Below are positions 11,965 to 24,344 of a stretch of 64,000 bases of DNA, in pieces. The stretch lies in assembly GCA_003667245.1 (NCBI GenBank), contig RCNN01000061.1, positions 1-64,000 of the forward strand, written 5' to 3'. This DNA comes from Heterostelium multicystogenum. Taxonomy: Eukaryota > Evosea > Eumycetozoa > Acytosteliales > Acytosteliaceae. The first letter of the stretch is position 1. Each line of letters begins with the position of its first letter. Under the pieces are notes generated by a model. The model saw only the letters and a list, made by a program, of their open reading frames with translations. It was not told the DNA's origin and searched no databases. The position numbers and the translations under genes are program-made.

Positions 11965-14732
11965 ATGTTTGAATATCTAAAGAAAATGGGACAGGGATTG
12001 TCTGCATTTCAGCAATTCCCCTACCAGATTGGCACTCCGATCACATCGTATCAGGGCAAGTCAATCTGGACTCTGTCGAATGGTACCAAGAAAGAAGATG
12101 GTGCCGCGGTATCTATATTCACATTTGATATCAAGAAAAAATCCATCAAAGATCGATGTTGCAAAGAATGGATTCAAGCGTGCAAAGACCATTCGTCATC
12201 CAAACTTCTTGACCTATCTCGATGGTTTGGAAACAGATACCAATATATACATCGTAACCGAGCCAGTCACTCCACTCGATGAGTCCATCGAAGACATTCG
12301 AAAGTATGACAACGCCATATCATGGGGTGTCTATCAAATAACAGTAAGTAGATAGATGGCTGAACTAGCCAATGCTTCAACAATAATCTGTAGTCTCTAA
12401 CAACCATGGTTTGCAATCATTGATGATCACTATAGAAAGCACTGTCATTTATCAACAATGATGTTAATTTGACACACGGAAATGTAAACACAACAACAGT
12501 CTTTGTTACAAAGAGTGGAGATTGGAAACTAGGAGGATTGGATCTGATTTGTGATATTCGTGATATGAACCCTTTCTTAAAACAGCACGGCGATCAAGTT
12601 CCCGTCAAATATAAACCACCCGAGGTAACTAAGGGTCAATGGTCACAAATCAACACCGCTCCATCATATGCAATTGATTCATGGATGTTAGGTAAACTTT
12701 GGATGTCAACTCAAGCAACACAATCTGTCAAGCCATACTAATATCATATGATCACTGTAGGATGTCTCATGTATGAATGCTATAATGGACCAATGAGTAA
12801 ATCAGAAGATGTACGTGATTTGGCACAGATACCAAAACCATTGCATCAAGCCTATCAGAAATGCTTTTCAACCAAGATTGAGAATCGTTTGAATCCAGCC
12901 AAGTTCCTGGAGAGTCCTTACTTCCAGAATATTTTTGTAGAAACATGTGTCTTCCTGGAAAACATTACACTAAAAGATAACTTTGAAAAAGAAGCTTTCT
13001 TCAAGTATGTAAAACCAAGCGATAGAGCACCGACTAGGACTACTGATTGACTTTAATATTTCTCTAGGAAATTGGATCAACATATCGATAAATTGCCAAT
13101 GAACATTTGTAAATTTAAGATTCTTCCTCATTTGATTACAGCATTTGATTTTGGACCAGTCAACCCAAAGATTCTTGGAACACTTTTGAAGATCAGTGCA
13201 AATTTGTCAACTGAAGAATATGTCAGCAGAGTGGTACCAAGTGTTGTAAAATGGTTCCAATCCGATGACAGAGTGCTTCGGGTCAATTTGTTGGAGAATC
13301 TCGAACACTACATACAGCATCTTTCACCATCGGTCATCAATGATCAGATCTTCCCAAATGTGATCAATGGATTCAATGATAAACCAGTTCTCAAGGAGAT
13401 CACCATCAAATCAATGTTACTATTTGCACCAAAGCTTTCGGAGAAGACAATGATTCAACTTTTGAAATACTTTGCAGCGCTACAGAATGATCAAGAACCA
13501 GGTATCAGAACTAATACAACCATCTGTCTTGGTCGTATTGCAGAGTACATCGCCGACTCTACAAGAAAAAGAGTATTGATTCCAGCATTTTCAACAGCTA
13601 TGAAAGATCCATTCGTTCCTTCTCAAAATGCCGGTTTGAATGCATTCATGTTCACACAACAATATTACACCGCCGAGGAAATAGCAACTAGAATCATACC
13701 AGAAATTTCAAAAGCACTCATCAAACCAGATAAATCAATAAGAACCACTGCCACACCAAGCAATTAACTTGTTCCTAAAGAAAATTGAAACAATGATGGC
13801 TAACGTTGTAAGTTCCACAAATGATATTAATGATTTGCGCTATTGATAGTTACTAACCTACTAATAGGGTGACGATACACAAGGAAATGGTGCACAACAA
13901 GTTGGAAATCAACAGCAAGCTGGTTCGCAGGAAGGTATGCTTGGTTGGGCAATGGGTATTACAAAGAAATATATTGCAAGTGATTCGCCCGTTTCAGGAT
14001 CAATGCAGCAACAACAATCACAGCAACAGCAACAAGTTGCAAGCCAACAACATCAAGCTCAATTTAAACAACAACAAAACAATTCATTCTCCAATTCACC
14101 TGCATATTCTTCAAACAACAAACCATCATCATCATCATATTCCAATAGTAGTACTTCAAGCTCCAAACAATCTTCACAACAACAGAAACAAGTTAAGACA
14201 ACTGAAGGTTGGGACGACGACAATAATCTTGATCTTGAAGATGAGGAAGAGGAAGAAGATGAATATGAGGATGTTAAATATAAGCCAAAGCCCTCATCTT
14301 CCTCTTATTCAAGTAATACACCAACTACCAATTCAAAGCCAAGCCCATACTCATCAAATACATCAACCTCGTCCAATGAACAAAAGAGCAAAGGAATGCA
14401 GTTAACCTCAAAACAAACAAAGGCAGCAACCAACAAACTTTCTAAATTTTCATTCGACGATGATGATAATAATGATTCCGGAAACTGGGGCGACCATGTT
14501 ACTTCACCACCAACAACCTCCAGCAGCAACAAATCAACCACAGCAAACACTTCATCTGGTTGGGGTGACGGCTGGGATGATAGCGACCCAGTCATAACAA
14601 CATCCAATAATACTAGCAATACATCAACCTCAAAACACCTCAATCAAATCTCTAAAAAAGACCAATATTACAACATCGAAAACAACAACATCCAAAGGAA
14701 ACACAGGATTTGAAGAGTGGAATGAATGGTAA
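11965..14732 (+). CDS. scyl1: SCY1-like pseudokinase 1 (SCYL1) homologue
   Basis: The start MFEYLKKMGQGLS leads into a degenerate kinase fold: VSIFTFD and FKRAKTIRHPNFLTYLDGLE replace the ATP-binding and alphaC region, TNIYIVTEPVTPL is the hinge, and DWKLGGLDLI stands where an active kinase has DFG. The catalytic HRD is absent, so it is a pseudokinase. A HEAT-repeat block follows (about 13085-13790), including LPHLITAFDFG and ALQNDQEPGIRTNTTICLGRIA, the hallmark of SCYL1. The C-terminus is Gln/Ser/Asn-rich with WGDGWDDSD clusters and ends in FEEWNEW at a TAA at 14730. Introns lie at about 12345-12435, 12691-12760, 13006-13066 and 13809-13868. Frame changes lie near 12135, 13750 and 14690. SCYL1 binds COPI and works in Golgi-to-ER traffic; the same role is inferred here. 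An acidic run (about 14235-14275) is a local oddity. Confidence 0.87.
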
Positions 14733-15946
14733 CAGTTTTCATTCAACTCTTTAAATTTTTTCAACCAGACCTCAACATAATATAACCAACAACTACCAAC
14801 CAATCAATCAAAAGATAATCTTACAATCAATCATATCGAACTCGATGAAGATCACACATGCATGCCAGCAACAACAATGCTTGGACTTGAGCATTGTCAA
14901 CCAATTACAAAACATTGTAAAAACTATGTAAATCTTACTGATTTTCAAATATAATCAAAATTTAAAATAATTCAATTTTAAATTTATTTTGACTATTTCA
15001 CAACAAAAACCGAAACAAACAAAAAGCGAGTGGGTCACCACTTTCAACATATTATTTTTTGGAATTATCGATAGTATTTATCTATTTGGACCAAGAGGAT
15101 ATATGATCTATATTCTTTAATGTAAGTGTTTTAAGAGTTTAGATATATCTATTATATAATATTGTTATCATAAAATTTATATGATGAAATCCACGCCCAG
15201 TCGTAATAATTGGTTGACGAAGCAAACGGTGCCTTAGCCGGTACTATCTGACCATTTATTTTATATAACAATATATTTATAATATTATAATAATAATAAC
15301 TAAATCTATTGAAATATAAACTAACTTTAATTACCTTAGTGTAAGTTCTTTTTTTTCTTGAATAGGGACCTTTATTTTTGTAATTATAATAAACAATCTG
15401 CTGATGATATATACAGACCTGTACCGATGCCAAATCATGAGGAATTCTACTAAGAAGTTCTGATCCTTTTTGTTTATTATTTTTTATAATTTATATCCCT
15501 TTTTCATACAATAGCTTATCTTAATATATCATTCTAACAAACTTTATTATTTCTTTAACAGGATTTTGATTTGAATTAATATAAATAAACATGAACTTTT
15601 CATTTATAACAAAACAACTAAAGTCTTTCCTTTATTTATGTTCTCATATTTTTAATCTTTATCAAATGAATTACTACTCTAAATAATATTAAATACAAAT
15701 TTATAGTGGTAATATATAAGTGTCACATATCTTAATACTTGTGGAGAATAGGATACTCATTTTAGTGTATCACTAGGATAATATTCATATGACTTTTCAA
15801 ATTCATTTTGTGATTGAAAATTAAAAAATTAGTAAAAAAAAAGCCTTTGTTTGATTTTTGCACTAGAATGCAACTTTTTTGGATTAAATCTAATCATTGA
15901 AATTATACAATATATTTATATCAATATTAGTTGCAGATAGAGAACA
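14733..15946. other. Intergenic region, no supported gene
   Basis: About 1.2 kb of A+T-rich DNA between SCYL1 and the DENND10-like gene. A minus-strand frame at 15433-15152 is Tyr/Asn-rich and looks like chance. The sequence near 15190-15255 is less A+T rich, but I cannot assign it. No RNA gene was recognised. Confidence 0.5.
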
Positions 15947-17277
15947 ATGCAAGATTTATCTTTGGATGATTCAATTTGTATATTTGAAAAAGATACTAGT
16001 GGTGAAGTTTTACAAACTTGGTAGGTCGTTAAATCAGACTGAGAAATATGCACCACCCCTGCATACTTACTTATGGTATCATAACCATCATAACCACCAC
16101 CCAATACCACTCTAGGACATACCCATCCGTAGAAGATTCATTAAAGACAGGTTGCATTGAATAGAAACTGGATTGACTAGTAACAGAGTGAATCCATACA
16201 CTTTCAGTAAAATTCAAGAATACATGGATCTATATCTACACAGTATCTATTTTAAATCACAAGGATAAGGATCCATCATACAGTCCACCCGAGCCACTAA
16301 AGCACGTAGTTGCATTCTCTATTGTATATTTAGAAATGTATGTATTATTATGGCTATCATCACTATTGATTCATTGCTAACAGTGAGGCCATGTATGATT
16401 GTTAGAGCTTTAATCCAGAGAAATATGCATCATTATCACAGATTATGTCAAATATCTATTTAAAGTTGGGTGATCCATCTAGATTGTTGGAGTGCCAGTT
16501 GAGAGCTTGGAATAAAGGTCAGTTTTGATGTAGGTGCATTGGGAAAGTTTGTAGATTCCGATTTCGATGTGAGAAGATCATATCTCGCCACTAGTATTAA
16601 GGATATCATAAAGCTGTTCCAAGAGATATCATTTTGGTTTGGAATGCAATGTTGATAAAGAAGCGTGTTGTCGTCTATTCAGACAAGGTCTCCTCGCTCC
16701 TGAAGGTGATCAGAGCACTTCCACTTATTTGTATTCCATCGTCAAAATTGGTCATTGCTCAGACCATTCGTTACCATCGACGATCAAGAGTTGAAAGATC
16801 TATCAACAACTGGTGTATACTGCGCAGGATTCATTGATTCATCTATAAAGTCACGTGAGGATCTATATGATATTCTTATTGATGGTAAGTGATGCTAATA
16901 TGATAGGTTAGTCATTGATCATTTAGACGATACCAACGAATGCTAATTTATTACAAACTTTAATTTAACAGTCAATTCAAAAGAAGTCACTATCGCTTCG
17001 CATGCTAAAGATCAGTTTGTTTCTTGGATCATTCCACAAGGATATTTTGAAGACATTGATTGAATCTGCAGATAATGAAGAGATCAACGATCAAGCACTT
17101 ATTAAGCTACTCACACAAAAGATTAAGGATCTCTTAGGTAAATTAGAGTCACTCAAGGTTGAGGTTGATGGAAAATCAATCATTACACTCGAATCACTTC
17201 AGGAACGTAAACTACCACCTGGAATGGATAAATTCTTATTCAATGTTGCAGCTGCCGAAGGTATCAACGAAAGATAA
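15947..17277 (+). CDS. dennd10: DENND10 (FAM45)-like DENN-domain protein, frame disrupted
   Basis: The first exon ends with ICIFEKDTSGEVLQTW, matching the N-terminus of animal DENND10 (an EKDTNGEVL-type motif). Later segments read VVAFSIVYLE, FNPEKYASLSQI, DSDFDVRRSYLATSIKDII, LIKKRVVVYSDKV, TTGVYCAGFIDSS and SREDLYDILIDG, and the end is KLPPGMDKFLFNVAAAEGIN. These follow the human order throughout. Introns lie at about 16021-16115, 16338-16381 and 16886-16971, with a possible very short one at about 16518-16536. At least three frame changes (near 16155, 16620 and 16770), another near 17000, and stops near 16157-16190 break the frame. The protein would be about 350 residues, normal for the family. 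DENND10 is proposed to act on late-endosome traffic (Rab27). Because breaks are denser here than in neighbours, either poor sequence or a decaying gene is possible. Confidence 0.72.
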
Positions 17278-17523
17278 TTACAATCAATTCAATTTTTAAT
17301 AGCCCAATATTTAATCAAATCAAGTAAATCTATTATAATAATTTATAAACAAATTAATAAAGTCAGTGTAATTATAATCAACTTAATGTCATCTAGAGTA
17401 ATGACCCGCATTTCGTATTATTTCCCAAAATGCAAAATTAAAAAAAAGACATAAGATATCTTAATGATTCGTTCGTTTTTCATACATTCCTTTTTTAATA
17501 GTATAGAGATATACAAAGAAGAA

Positions 17524-18647
17524 ATGAGTTATTTAATACCAAGTGGATTCATTGGTCGTACATCAAAGCCAGATGTTAGATTATATTGTGATAATATTAC
17601 ATTGGATTCTAGTGTATTCATTCTAAAGACATCTACCTCAACATTCTCTTTGTTGTCTATTATGCATTTGGATCTGCATTCCGGTGAATTGATCAATGAT
17701 CTATTGCTTCGTGAAGTCAAATACCATCGTGAGCAGTTGGAACTCGCATCGGCAGGCTGTGATGCTAAAACATACATTTGGAGATGCCATAACATTCCAT
17801 TAACCACTGAACCAAAGTACAAACAAGCAGAAGCAAATGCAGAGATAGATCAAATGTGGCATGAAATACTCGAGATAGCAGAAGCGGCAACGATGAAAGT
17901 CGAGTGCCGAGCTCTCAATGTGCATGAAACAGCATCGATGACACTAACTGAGGCAGAGCCACAACTTTTCAAAGTCAGTGAGCTGAATACAACGCCAATT
18001 GATTCTTCACTGTTAAGAGCGATATCATTAATCAATGAGATAGTATCATTGGACGGTACCGCAGTCGAATCATCATCAAATGCCAATACAGAAGAAACAG
18101 CAACAGCAACAACAAACTCAGATAATCAAAACAACAACAATAGTTCTCTAAAGGGAAGTGTCATTTTCAATGATAGCGAATGGAATCAAGATGTAATCGA
18201 GCAACTTTTGAGGTTGGACCCAAGAGCAACACCATTGGTCGAAGTAGATCCATATCTTTTCCAAAAGTATATTGACAAGTTGAATTTAAATACAAACGAT
18301 CAATCATCAGTTGTAACACAACTATTTGGTACGTAGGAATCCTAAGGTTTAGTCGTCGGATTTTGGCTTACATCTCTAAAATATTATTTAATTTTTAGAT
18401 GCCATTAATAGATATCGAACCTCAAAAGGACTGGAGGTCATGAAGCAACAAAAAGTAGGACCTAACGACAGTTGTCTATTGTAAATCAGGTCAAAAGTTT
18501 AAGAAATGTCATGGAGGTGGCTCAGGCTCAACTTCTAAATTCTTTTTATTATATCCATCAGCAACCAGCACTCCAACTTCTAAAGGTAACAACTCAAACA
18601 CCAACAATAACAACAACAACAAATCAAATAATAAGAAAAGAAGATAA
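17524..18647 (+). CDS. Protein of unknown function with C-terminal SEC-C zinc motif
   Basis: I prefer the ATG at 17524 (MSYLIPSGFIGRTSKP), preceded by AAGAAGAA, over an in-frame ATG at 17464 whose extra residues look untranslated. The N-terminal part has no domain I recognise. It includes LLLREVKYHREQLELAS, an Ala/Glu-rich helix around EILEIAEAATMKVECRA, and a spacer rich in Thr, Asn and Ser. An intron at about 18331-18399 precedes the end, which reads KVGPNDSCLCKSGQKFKKCHGGG, a canonical SEC-C zinc-binding motif (C-x-C...C-H) as in SecA C-termini. It is followed by a Ser/Thr/Asn tail ending in KKRR. Reading the motif requires shortening the TT pair at 18479-18480 by one base; as written the frame stops just inside the motif. 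The SEC-C call is strong, the protein's role unknown. Confidence 0.7.
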
Positions 18648-19323
18648 TCAAATAAATTGAATATTTTAAAATTTAATAACAGTTCATACTCTGAAAATAG
18701 GTTATTCAGTAGGAAAGGGGGTTGTAATCTTTATTGATTGTCATTCGTGTTTTAACAATGTTACTACCACTAATCTAATTTAAATTTCAACATATATATA
18801 TAATATTTTTATACATTTTTGGTTGATTGATTATACGCGTCTCACTCACCATATATATAAGTAAAAGTAAATTACCTAAAGTTGACCTTACAAATCGACT
18901 TAATCAACGTGATAGTAATAGAATATTTAGAGTTCAGTTCAACAGTGGTGGTTCAACCTAAGTGCAATCAATCATCAACGTATTTCCAACTTACATCAGA
19001 GACAGTTGAGGTTGGTGCATTGAGGTCAAAATTAATTTTTACACCAATAATAAGAAAGCGGAATTGTATGCAATTTACTTTTGTTAGATCGATCTTTCAA
19101 TCCAGTCAGTTCAATTCAATTCAGTTCAATTCAATATAAATAAATTATATTGAAATTAATCAGTTGACCATTGCCAATTTAAAATCAATCATTTATGTTG
19201 GTTATCACTGGCTGCCTGACATTTTTAGTTAGATTTTAGTGTTAGCTTTGTGATTTGTCAATCAGAGAGTGAGGGCAGAACACGTGCTTGTAGCAGTTAG
19301 GCATCAGATTCCATTCATTCAGA
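18648..19323. other. Intergenic region upstream of SGF11 gene, with TTCAA tandem tract
   Basis: About 675 bases. Near 19104-19136 it holds an imperfect tandem tract of 5-base units (TTCAA/TTCAG). An open frame at 18882-19139 runs through this tract and is not supported. The block at 19195-19310 is richer in G+C and may be transcribed 5' leader. Confidence 0.45.
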
Positions 19324-22300
19324 ATGTCACTGAATAGCAGTCCAACCAACTTTGAACACACTTCACCCTTAAGTTCGTCTACATCATCATCTTTAAATGC
19401 TATTGAACAAGGAAATGGTAAGCATCCAGATCATATTACTACTACAACTACCCCATTTGAATATATAAGGAGACTAATGCTGAGATTGATTGATTGATTG
19501 ATTGATATTTAATGCTGATAGCTTCGTTGGAAACGACACCAAATAGCGATGTTTCCGAATCATCGCCATCCAATAGGTTGAATGGTGTCAGTGGAACTGT
19601 CATAGATATCACAGCAAGTAGTAATTCAGTTGGCAGTGGTAGTTCGGTCGCTGGAATATCCAATGGCAACAAGCCACTGTCCTCTTCACTGTCATCGACA
19701 TCGGGTATTGCCAACACTCAGAGAGATAGCAAGGATAAAGAAAGAGATAAAGATAGTAAGCGAGACAGCAGAGACAACAGCAGAGAGAAAATAGTAGAGG
19801 CAGAGGCGATCGCGATAGCAGAAGCAGTCAGAGTAGCAGGAGTGATCGCGACAGAGATCGTGACAGAGATAGAGATCGCGACAGAGACAGAGACCGTGAT
19901 AGAGATAGAGATCGCGAAAGAGACCGCGACAGAGATAGAGACCGCGACAGAGACAGAGATAGAGACAGAGACAGGGATAGAGACAGAGACAGAAGTGGCA
20001 GAAGCGATAGCAGAGACAGAAGAAGAAGTTCAGATAGAACATCTGGTAGTGGAAGTAGCAGATCAACTACAAGTAGTAGTAGTGGAAGTAGTAGAGATAA
20101 AGATAGAAAATCCAATAGCAACAGTTCCAGCAGCGGCAGTAGAAGTGATAAAGATAGAAGTCGAAGTGACAGAGACCGCGACAGAGATAGGGACAGAAGC
20201 AGAGATAGAGACAGAAGAGATAAAGAAAAGGATAAAGATAAAGAGAAGGACAAAGATAAGGAGAAAGATAAAGAAAAGACATCATTAACAAGTAGTGCGA
20301 CAAGCTTGCCAATTATTACTTCACCCTCTTTAAATACAAGTGGAACGACTTCATTGAAGAATAGCAAAGAGATACCGAAGGATGGAACAACAAGTCAGAG
20401 TAGTAGTCGCTCCTCCTCATTGAATAATAGCAGCAATGATGTAAAAAAGCCTACAAGTAGTAATGGTGGAGGAAGCACTAGAAACAGTCGTGAAAGAGAA
20501 AGAGAAACAGATAGAGATCGCGATAGATATAGAGATCGTGATAGGATAGAGACAGGGATCGTGATAGAGATCGAGACAGAGACCGCGATAGAGATCGAGA
20601 AAGAGACAGAGATCGTGATAGCAGAGACAGCAGATATAGGGATAGGGATAGGGATCGCGAAAGAGATAGAGATAGAGACAGAGACAGAGACAGGGACAGA
20701 GACAGGGATAGATATAGAGATCGCGACAGAAGAGATAGAAGCAGATCAAGAGACAAAGATAAAACAAGCAGCGGAAAGTCGTCAAACAAAGAAAGCCCCG
20801 AGTACAGCAGCTCATCAAAATCAGGAGGATCGTCCTCATCGAAATCAGGTAGTGGGTCCACATCATCGTCGACCACCTCGAAGATTCTGTCACCATCTCA
20901 AGAAAGTAGTAATCAGCTTAAAAGTCCTAGCCTTGGGAAATCATCAAGTGGAACCAATGTATCAAGCTCATCCACCTCCAAAAACAATGGTAGCAACAGC
21001 AAGAATGGCAACAAGAAATCCACATCGACCAACGGTGGAAAAGCAGACTCATCAAAAGTTAAGACAAGCACTGGCAACACTAAAGAGGCTGGCAAGAACA
21101 ACGTTGGAAAGAAGAGCGGGGATAACTCTGACACTGACGATAGTGGCGATGACGAGAGCGATTATGACAGTACATCGTCTTCTTACACTAGCGATAGCGA
21201 CTACAGCTACACTGATAGCAGCGGCAGTGGCAGCGAGACTGAAGACACAAGCAGTGGCAGCGGCAGTGGCAGCGAATCGGATGATAGCGATGATAGCAGC
21301 GTCAGTGGAAGTGAGTCGGATGATAGCGAGAGCGAGAATGAGAAGTCAACTAAAGCTAAGAAAGGAGCTACCCAGCAGTCGCAATCAAAAGCCAGAGCAG
21401 TGGCTCCCAAGAAGGACCAGGATAAAGCAAAGCTGACAGCAACAACTACACCAACACCATTAGCAAAGCAACCATCTAATACATCGAATGTACAAAATTC
21501 AAACTCCAATGAGAAACACTCATCATCTACACCCCAACTCAACAAACTACTTCACCAAATTTAAATTTAACAACCTTGTCTGCAAACATTCCAAACGACG
21601 AAGCTAAGAACACCAACCCAACAGCAACATCACCGCCTATAGTAGAAACACCACCAGTAAAGAATGAAGAAGCAGACAAGAACAATGACAGCACACCATC
21701 AGAGCCAAACAGCAATGAAACAGAAATGGATTTAGAGGAGCAAGAGCAAACACCACTAGAGACAAGTGATTTAGCAGAGATTGATCTCTCAGATGCTGAG
21801 TCTAGGAAAACGTTTGAAGATGAAATCACCTATGAGATATACTCCGACTTGCTGGAGGATGTCTTGCTAGATATATACTTTGAGACACATAGAGACTATC
21901 ATACCGGTAACCTATGTTTTAAATTGTGACAGTAAAGACAGCGGTAAGTTGGACTCAAAGAATATCTGCCCATTGACAGACATACTAATCTAAGATGTCT
22001 GGTTTGTTGATCATAGAATATTCGAGAAAAGACTAGATATATATGGACAGGTTACAAAGAATCAAAGCGATATGTTTGAATGTATAAAATGCGAATCAAT
22101 GGTCAATTCATCAAGATATGCCCCACATCTTGAGAAGTGTATGGGAATGGGAAGAACAACGAGATTAACAAGGAAAACAAATGAACTACTACAGCTGCAG
22201 AATAGCGAGAAGAACTCGCTGTCTGAGGAGTCCGATGATGATTATGATCCACGTGCAAAAGGATCTAAAAGAAAATCAAGACCAAGTAAGCTCAATAGAT

Positions 22301-22794
22301 TCACAACTCCAATGTAAACTATCGATCATTACTAATACATTTAATACTATTATTATTATTCAAGAACAAGCACATTCTTTAGATACAATTAAATCACAAT
22401 CACCAGAAAAGATTCAAACAATATTAGAAACTGTAAATATCAACAAACTATTTATAAAGAATCAATCCCATGTATTTACTAACATATACAATCATTATTA
22501 TTTAGATGTGTGGAGTTGTTTCAAATAGTACTGGTAAAATGTTGTACTAAGACATTGAGATGTCCACAACATTCCGACGAACAAAGAGAACAAATCAGAC
22601 AGAAGCTTATTGGAAAGAATAATAATCACAATAGTAATAACAATAGTCATAAGGTGAAAAAGATAAATTCGCCAATTAATAATAATAACAACAATCATAA
22701 TAACAGTGAATATATAGATTTTTCATCTGGTGAATTTGTAGATGTCGAAGGGGATGAAATTCAAGAAAGACACTTAAAAAGAAATAAAGTTTAA
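19324..22794 (+). CDS. sgf11: SGF11/ATXN7L3 subunit of the SAGA deubiquitinase module with very long Arg-Asp-rich N-terminus
   Basis: Starts MSLNSSPTNFEH, intron at about 19418-19520. Roughly 650 residues of low complexity follow: Ser-rich, then long R-D/R-E/R-S dipeptide arrays (about 19730-20275 and 20490-20760), then Ser/Asp/Glu acidic blocks (about 21120-21350). Conserved sequence starts at about 21815 with YEIYSDLLEDVLLDIYFETHRD, the helix that anchors SGF11 in the module. After an intron the Sgf11 zinc finger reads CIKC...RYAPHLEKCMGMGRTTR. A final exon (from about 22505) gives CGVVSNSTGKMC and TLRCPQHSDEQREQIRQ, an SCA7-type zinc domain as in ATXN7L3. Frame changes lie near 19790, 20555, 21545 and 22542 (a TT pair). 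SAGA removes ubiquitin from histone H2B; SGF11 activates the Ubp8/USP22 protease. The C-terminal half is confident. The N-terminal extension dwarfs the yeast (99 residues) and human (about 350) proteins. Confidence 0.85.
19730..20275 (+). repeat. Arg-Asp/Arg-Glu/Arg-Ser/Lys-Asp dipeptide-coding hexanucleotide repeat, block 1
   Basis: Imperfect 6-base units (GAC/GAT AGA, GAC/GAT CGC, AAA GAT and variants) encode alternating basic and acidic residues inside the SGF11 gene. Codon choice varies along the tract, which suggests it is kept as protein and is not a recent expansion. The reverse strand shows long Leu/Ser/Arg and Leu/Tyr/Cys frames that are shadows of this repeat. Confidence 0.75.
20490..20760 (+). 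repeat. Arg-Asp dipeptide-coding hexanucleotide repeat, block 2
   Basis: Second array of GATAGA/GACAGA/GATCGC units in the same gene, separated from block 1 by about 70 Ser/Lys/Thr-rich codons. A one-base frame change near 20555 shifts the array into a Glu-Thr-Ile reading, which is clearly not the coding frame. Confidence 0.75.
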
Positions 22795-24344
22795 TAACTT
22801 TTATTTATCGTTTCAAATCAAATAATCCTATAATCATAATTATCCTTCATATAAATAATTTTTTTATTATAATAAACTATCTATTTCAATATTTAACTGT
22901 AATCCTTCAATTCCAGAAAATTTAGGCAATTTTCACAGTGTTCCTAACCGACAAAATCTTCGACTACTCTGATTATCCACTGACGATGTTCTTGGTCATG
23001 ATTTAGTTATTTTATGGAATGAGTTGATCCACCTTGGACCAATATTCTAATTCGCTTTTGTTGTTGTAGGAATAAATGGTAATGATAATCTACTTTGCAG
23101 CTCACATCTGGATTTTGTTCCTGTGATGATTTTTGGGGAGAACATTTTGTTCAGTTTAGGGGTAATGAAGAAGTTTCATAGTTTGTAATTAAAAAACAGA
23201 AATAATACTAATTGATCAATAATTCTCCAAATTATTTTGGTCCAATGTATATAGGGAGGTTTTATTGAATTTAGTTTTGAACAGTTCAGGTTGGGCAGAC
23301 CTAAAAAGAGTAATAAAAAAGTCAATGACGCAATCACCAAGGTTGAAGTTTTGATAGAACTTAACTTATCATTGAGAAGTATTTTTCTTTAAACTCTTGT
23401 CTTTTATCAAAGCTAAGTTAAGTATAAAAATGATTGTTCCCTCGGAAAATATGAATATTTTCTGACCACCCTTCTTGTTTTTTACATCTTAAACTATCTC
23501 AATTGTAATCTTGAGGCACTTTTATTAATCATTTCAAAATCAAATTATAAATTTATTTATACTAAGAAATAAGTAAGTTTACCAAATAATAATAATAAAG
23601 ATTATTATAATTTAATACTTTTTGATTATTGTTAAATTAGATCTCCAGAAATACCAAAAGAATCAAAATGTATATTCATATTTGTTTTGATAAAAAAACA
23701 TGACACCATCAAAATAGAAGTTTGAACATTCCAACTCAAAATAGTAATTCATTGTTTGGTATTCAAAATAATAAATCAATACACATTGTTTTAACCACAA
23801 TGTCATTCGTAGAACTGTTGTCCACCATGCTTACTCACACCCACACATACTTTAATATACCTTAAAAATATATATATATATTTTAAAAGACTGTGGTTAT
23901 TTAATTCTACTTTTAAAATAATTTACACACACAAACACACATATACCTCTCACCTTCACACATCTTTTGTAGACCTCATTAAAAGATAGGTAAACAGATA
24001 CATAACTCAAAAAAGTTGGAATTTCTCGACACATCATTATGTATGTAATACAAGATAATTCACCACCTGAACCGATCTAGCAGGTACATACATGTTCAAT
24101 GTTAGACAAATAAGTACTCTTCGCTCTAACCTATTATTTACTTTTTAATTTTAAATTAAATTCCATTCTATCATAACTAACTATAAATACATGATCAAAT
24201 ATCACTTATTCATTCAACATATAATTAAATCATCATTTTAAAATATATATAATTAATTAATTAACTCTTTATTAATATATTATATATATATATAATATAA
24301 TTTAAATGTATTTTATTTATTAAAAACAACAAATACCAATAAAA
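22795..24344. other. Intergenic region, no supported gene
   Basis: About 1.55 kb. The first 700 bases (22900-23400) are somewhat less A+T rich, without a convincing frame. The last 450 bases are A/T-rich with (TA)n at about 23869-23881 and 24279-24300, consistent with the promoter of the secreted-protein gene at 24345. No RNA gene was recognised. Confidence 0.5.

Noticed and set aside
13869..14405. 178-codon plus-strand frame rich in His/Asn/Leu
   Set aside because: It is a shifted reading of the Gln/Ser-rich C-terminus of SCYL1, which itself has the conserved WGDGWDD and end motif.
15152..15433. 93-codon minus-strand frame
   Set aside because: Asn/Tyr-rich chance frame in A/T-rich DNA with no conserved features.
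19692..20896. Long minus-strand open frames rich in Leu/Ser/Arg and in Cys/Tyr/Leu
   Set aside because: They are mirror readings of the Arg-Asp hexamer repeats of SGF11 and have no start context, domain or splice support.
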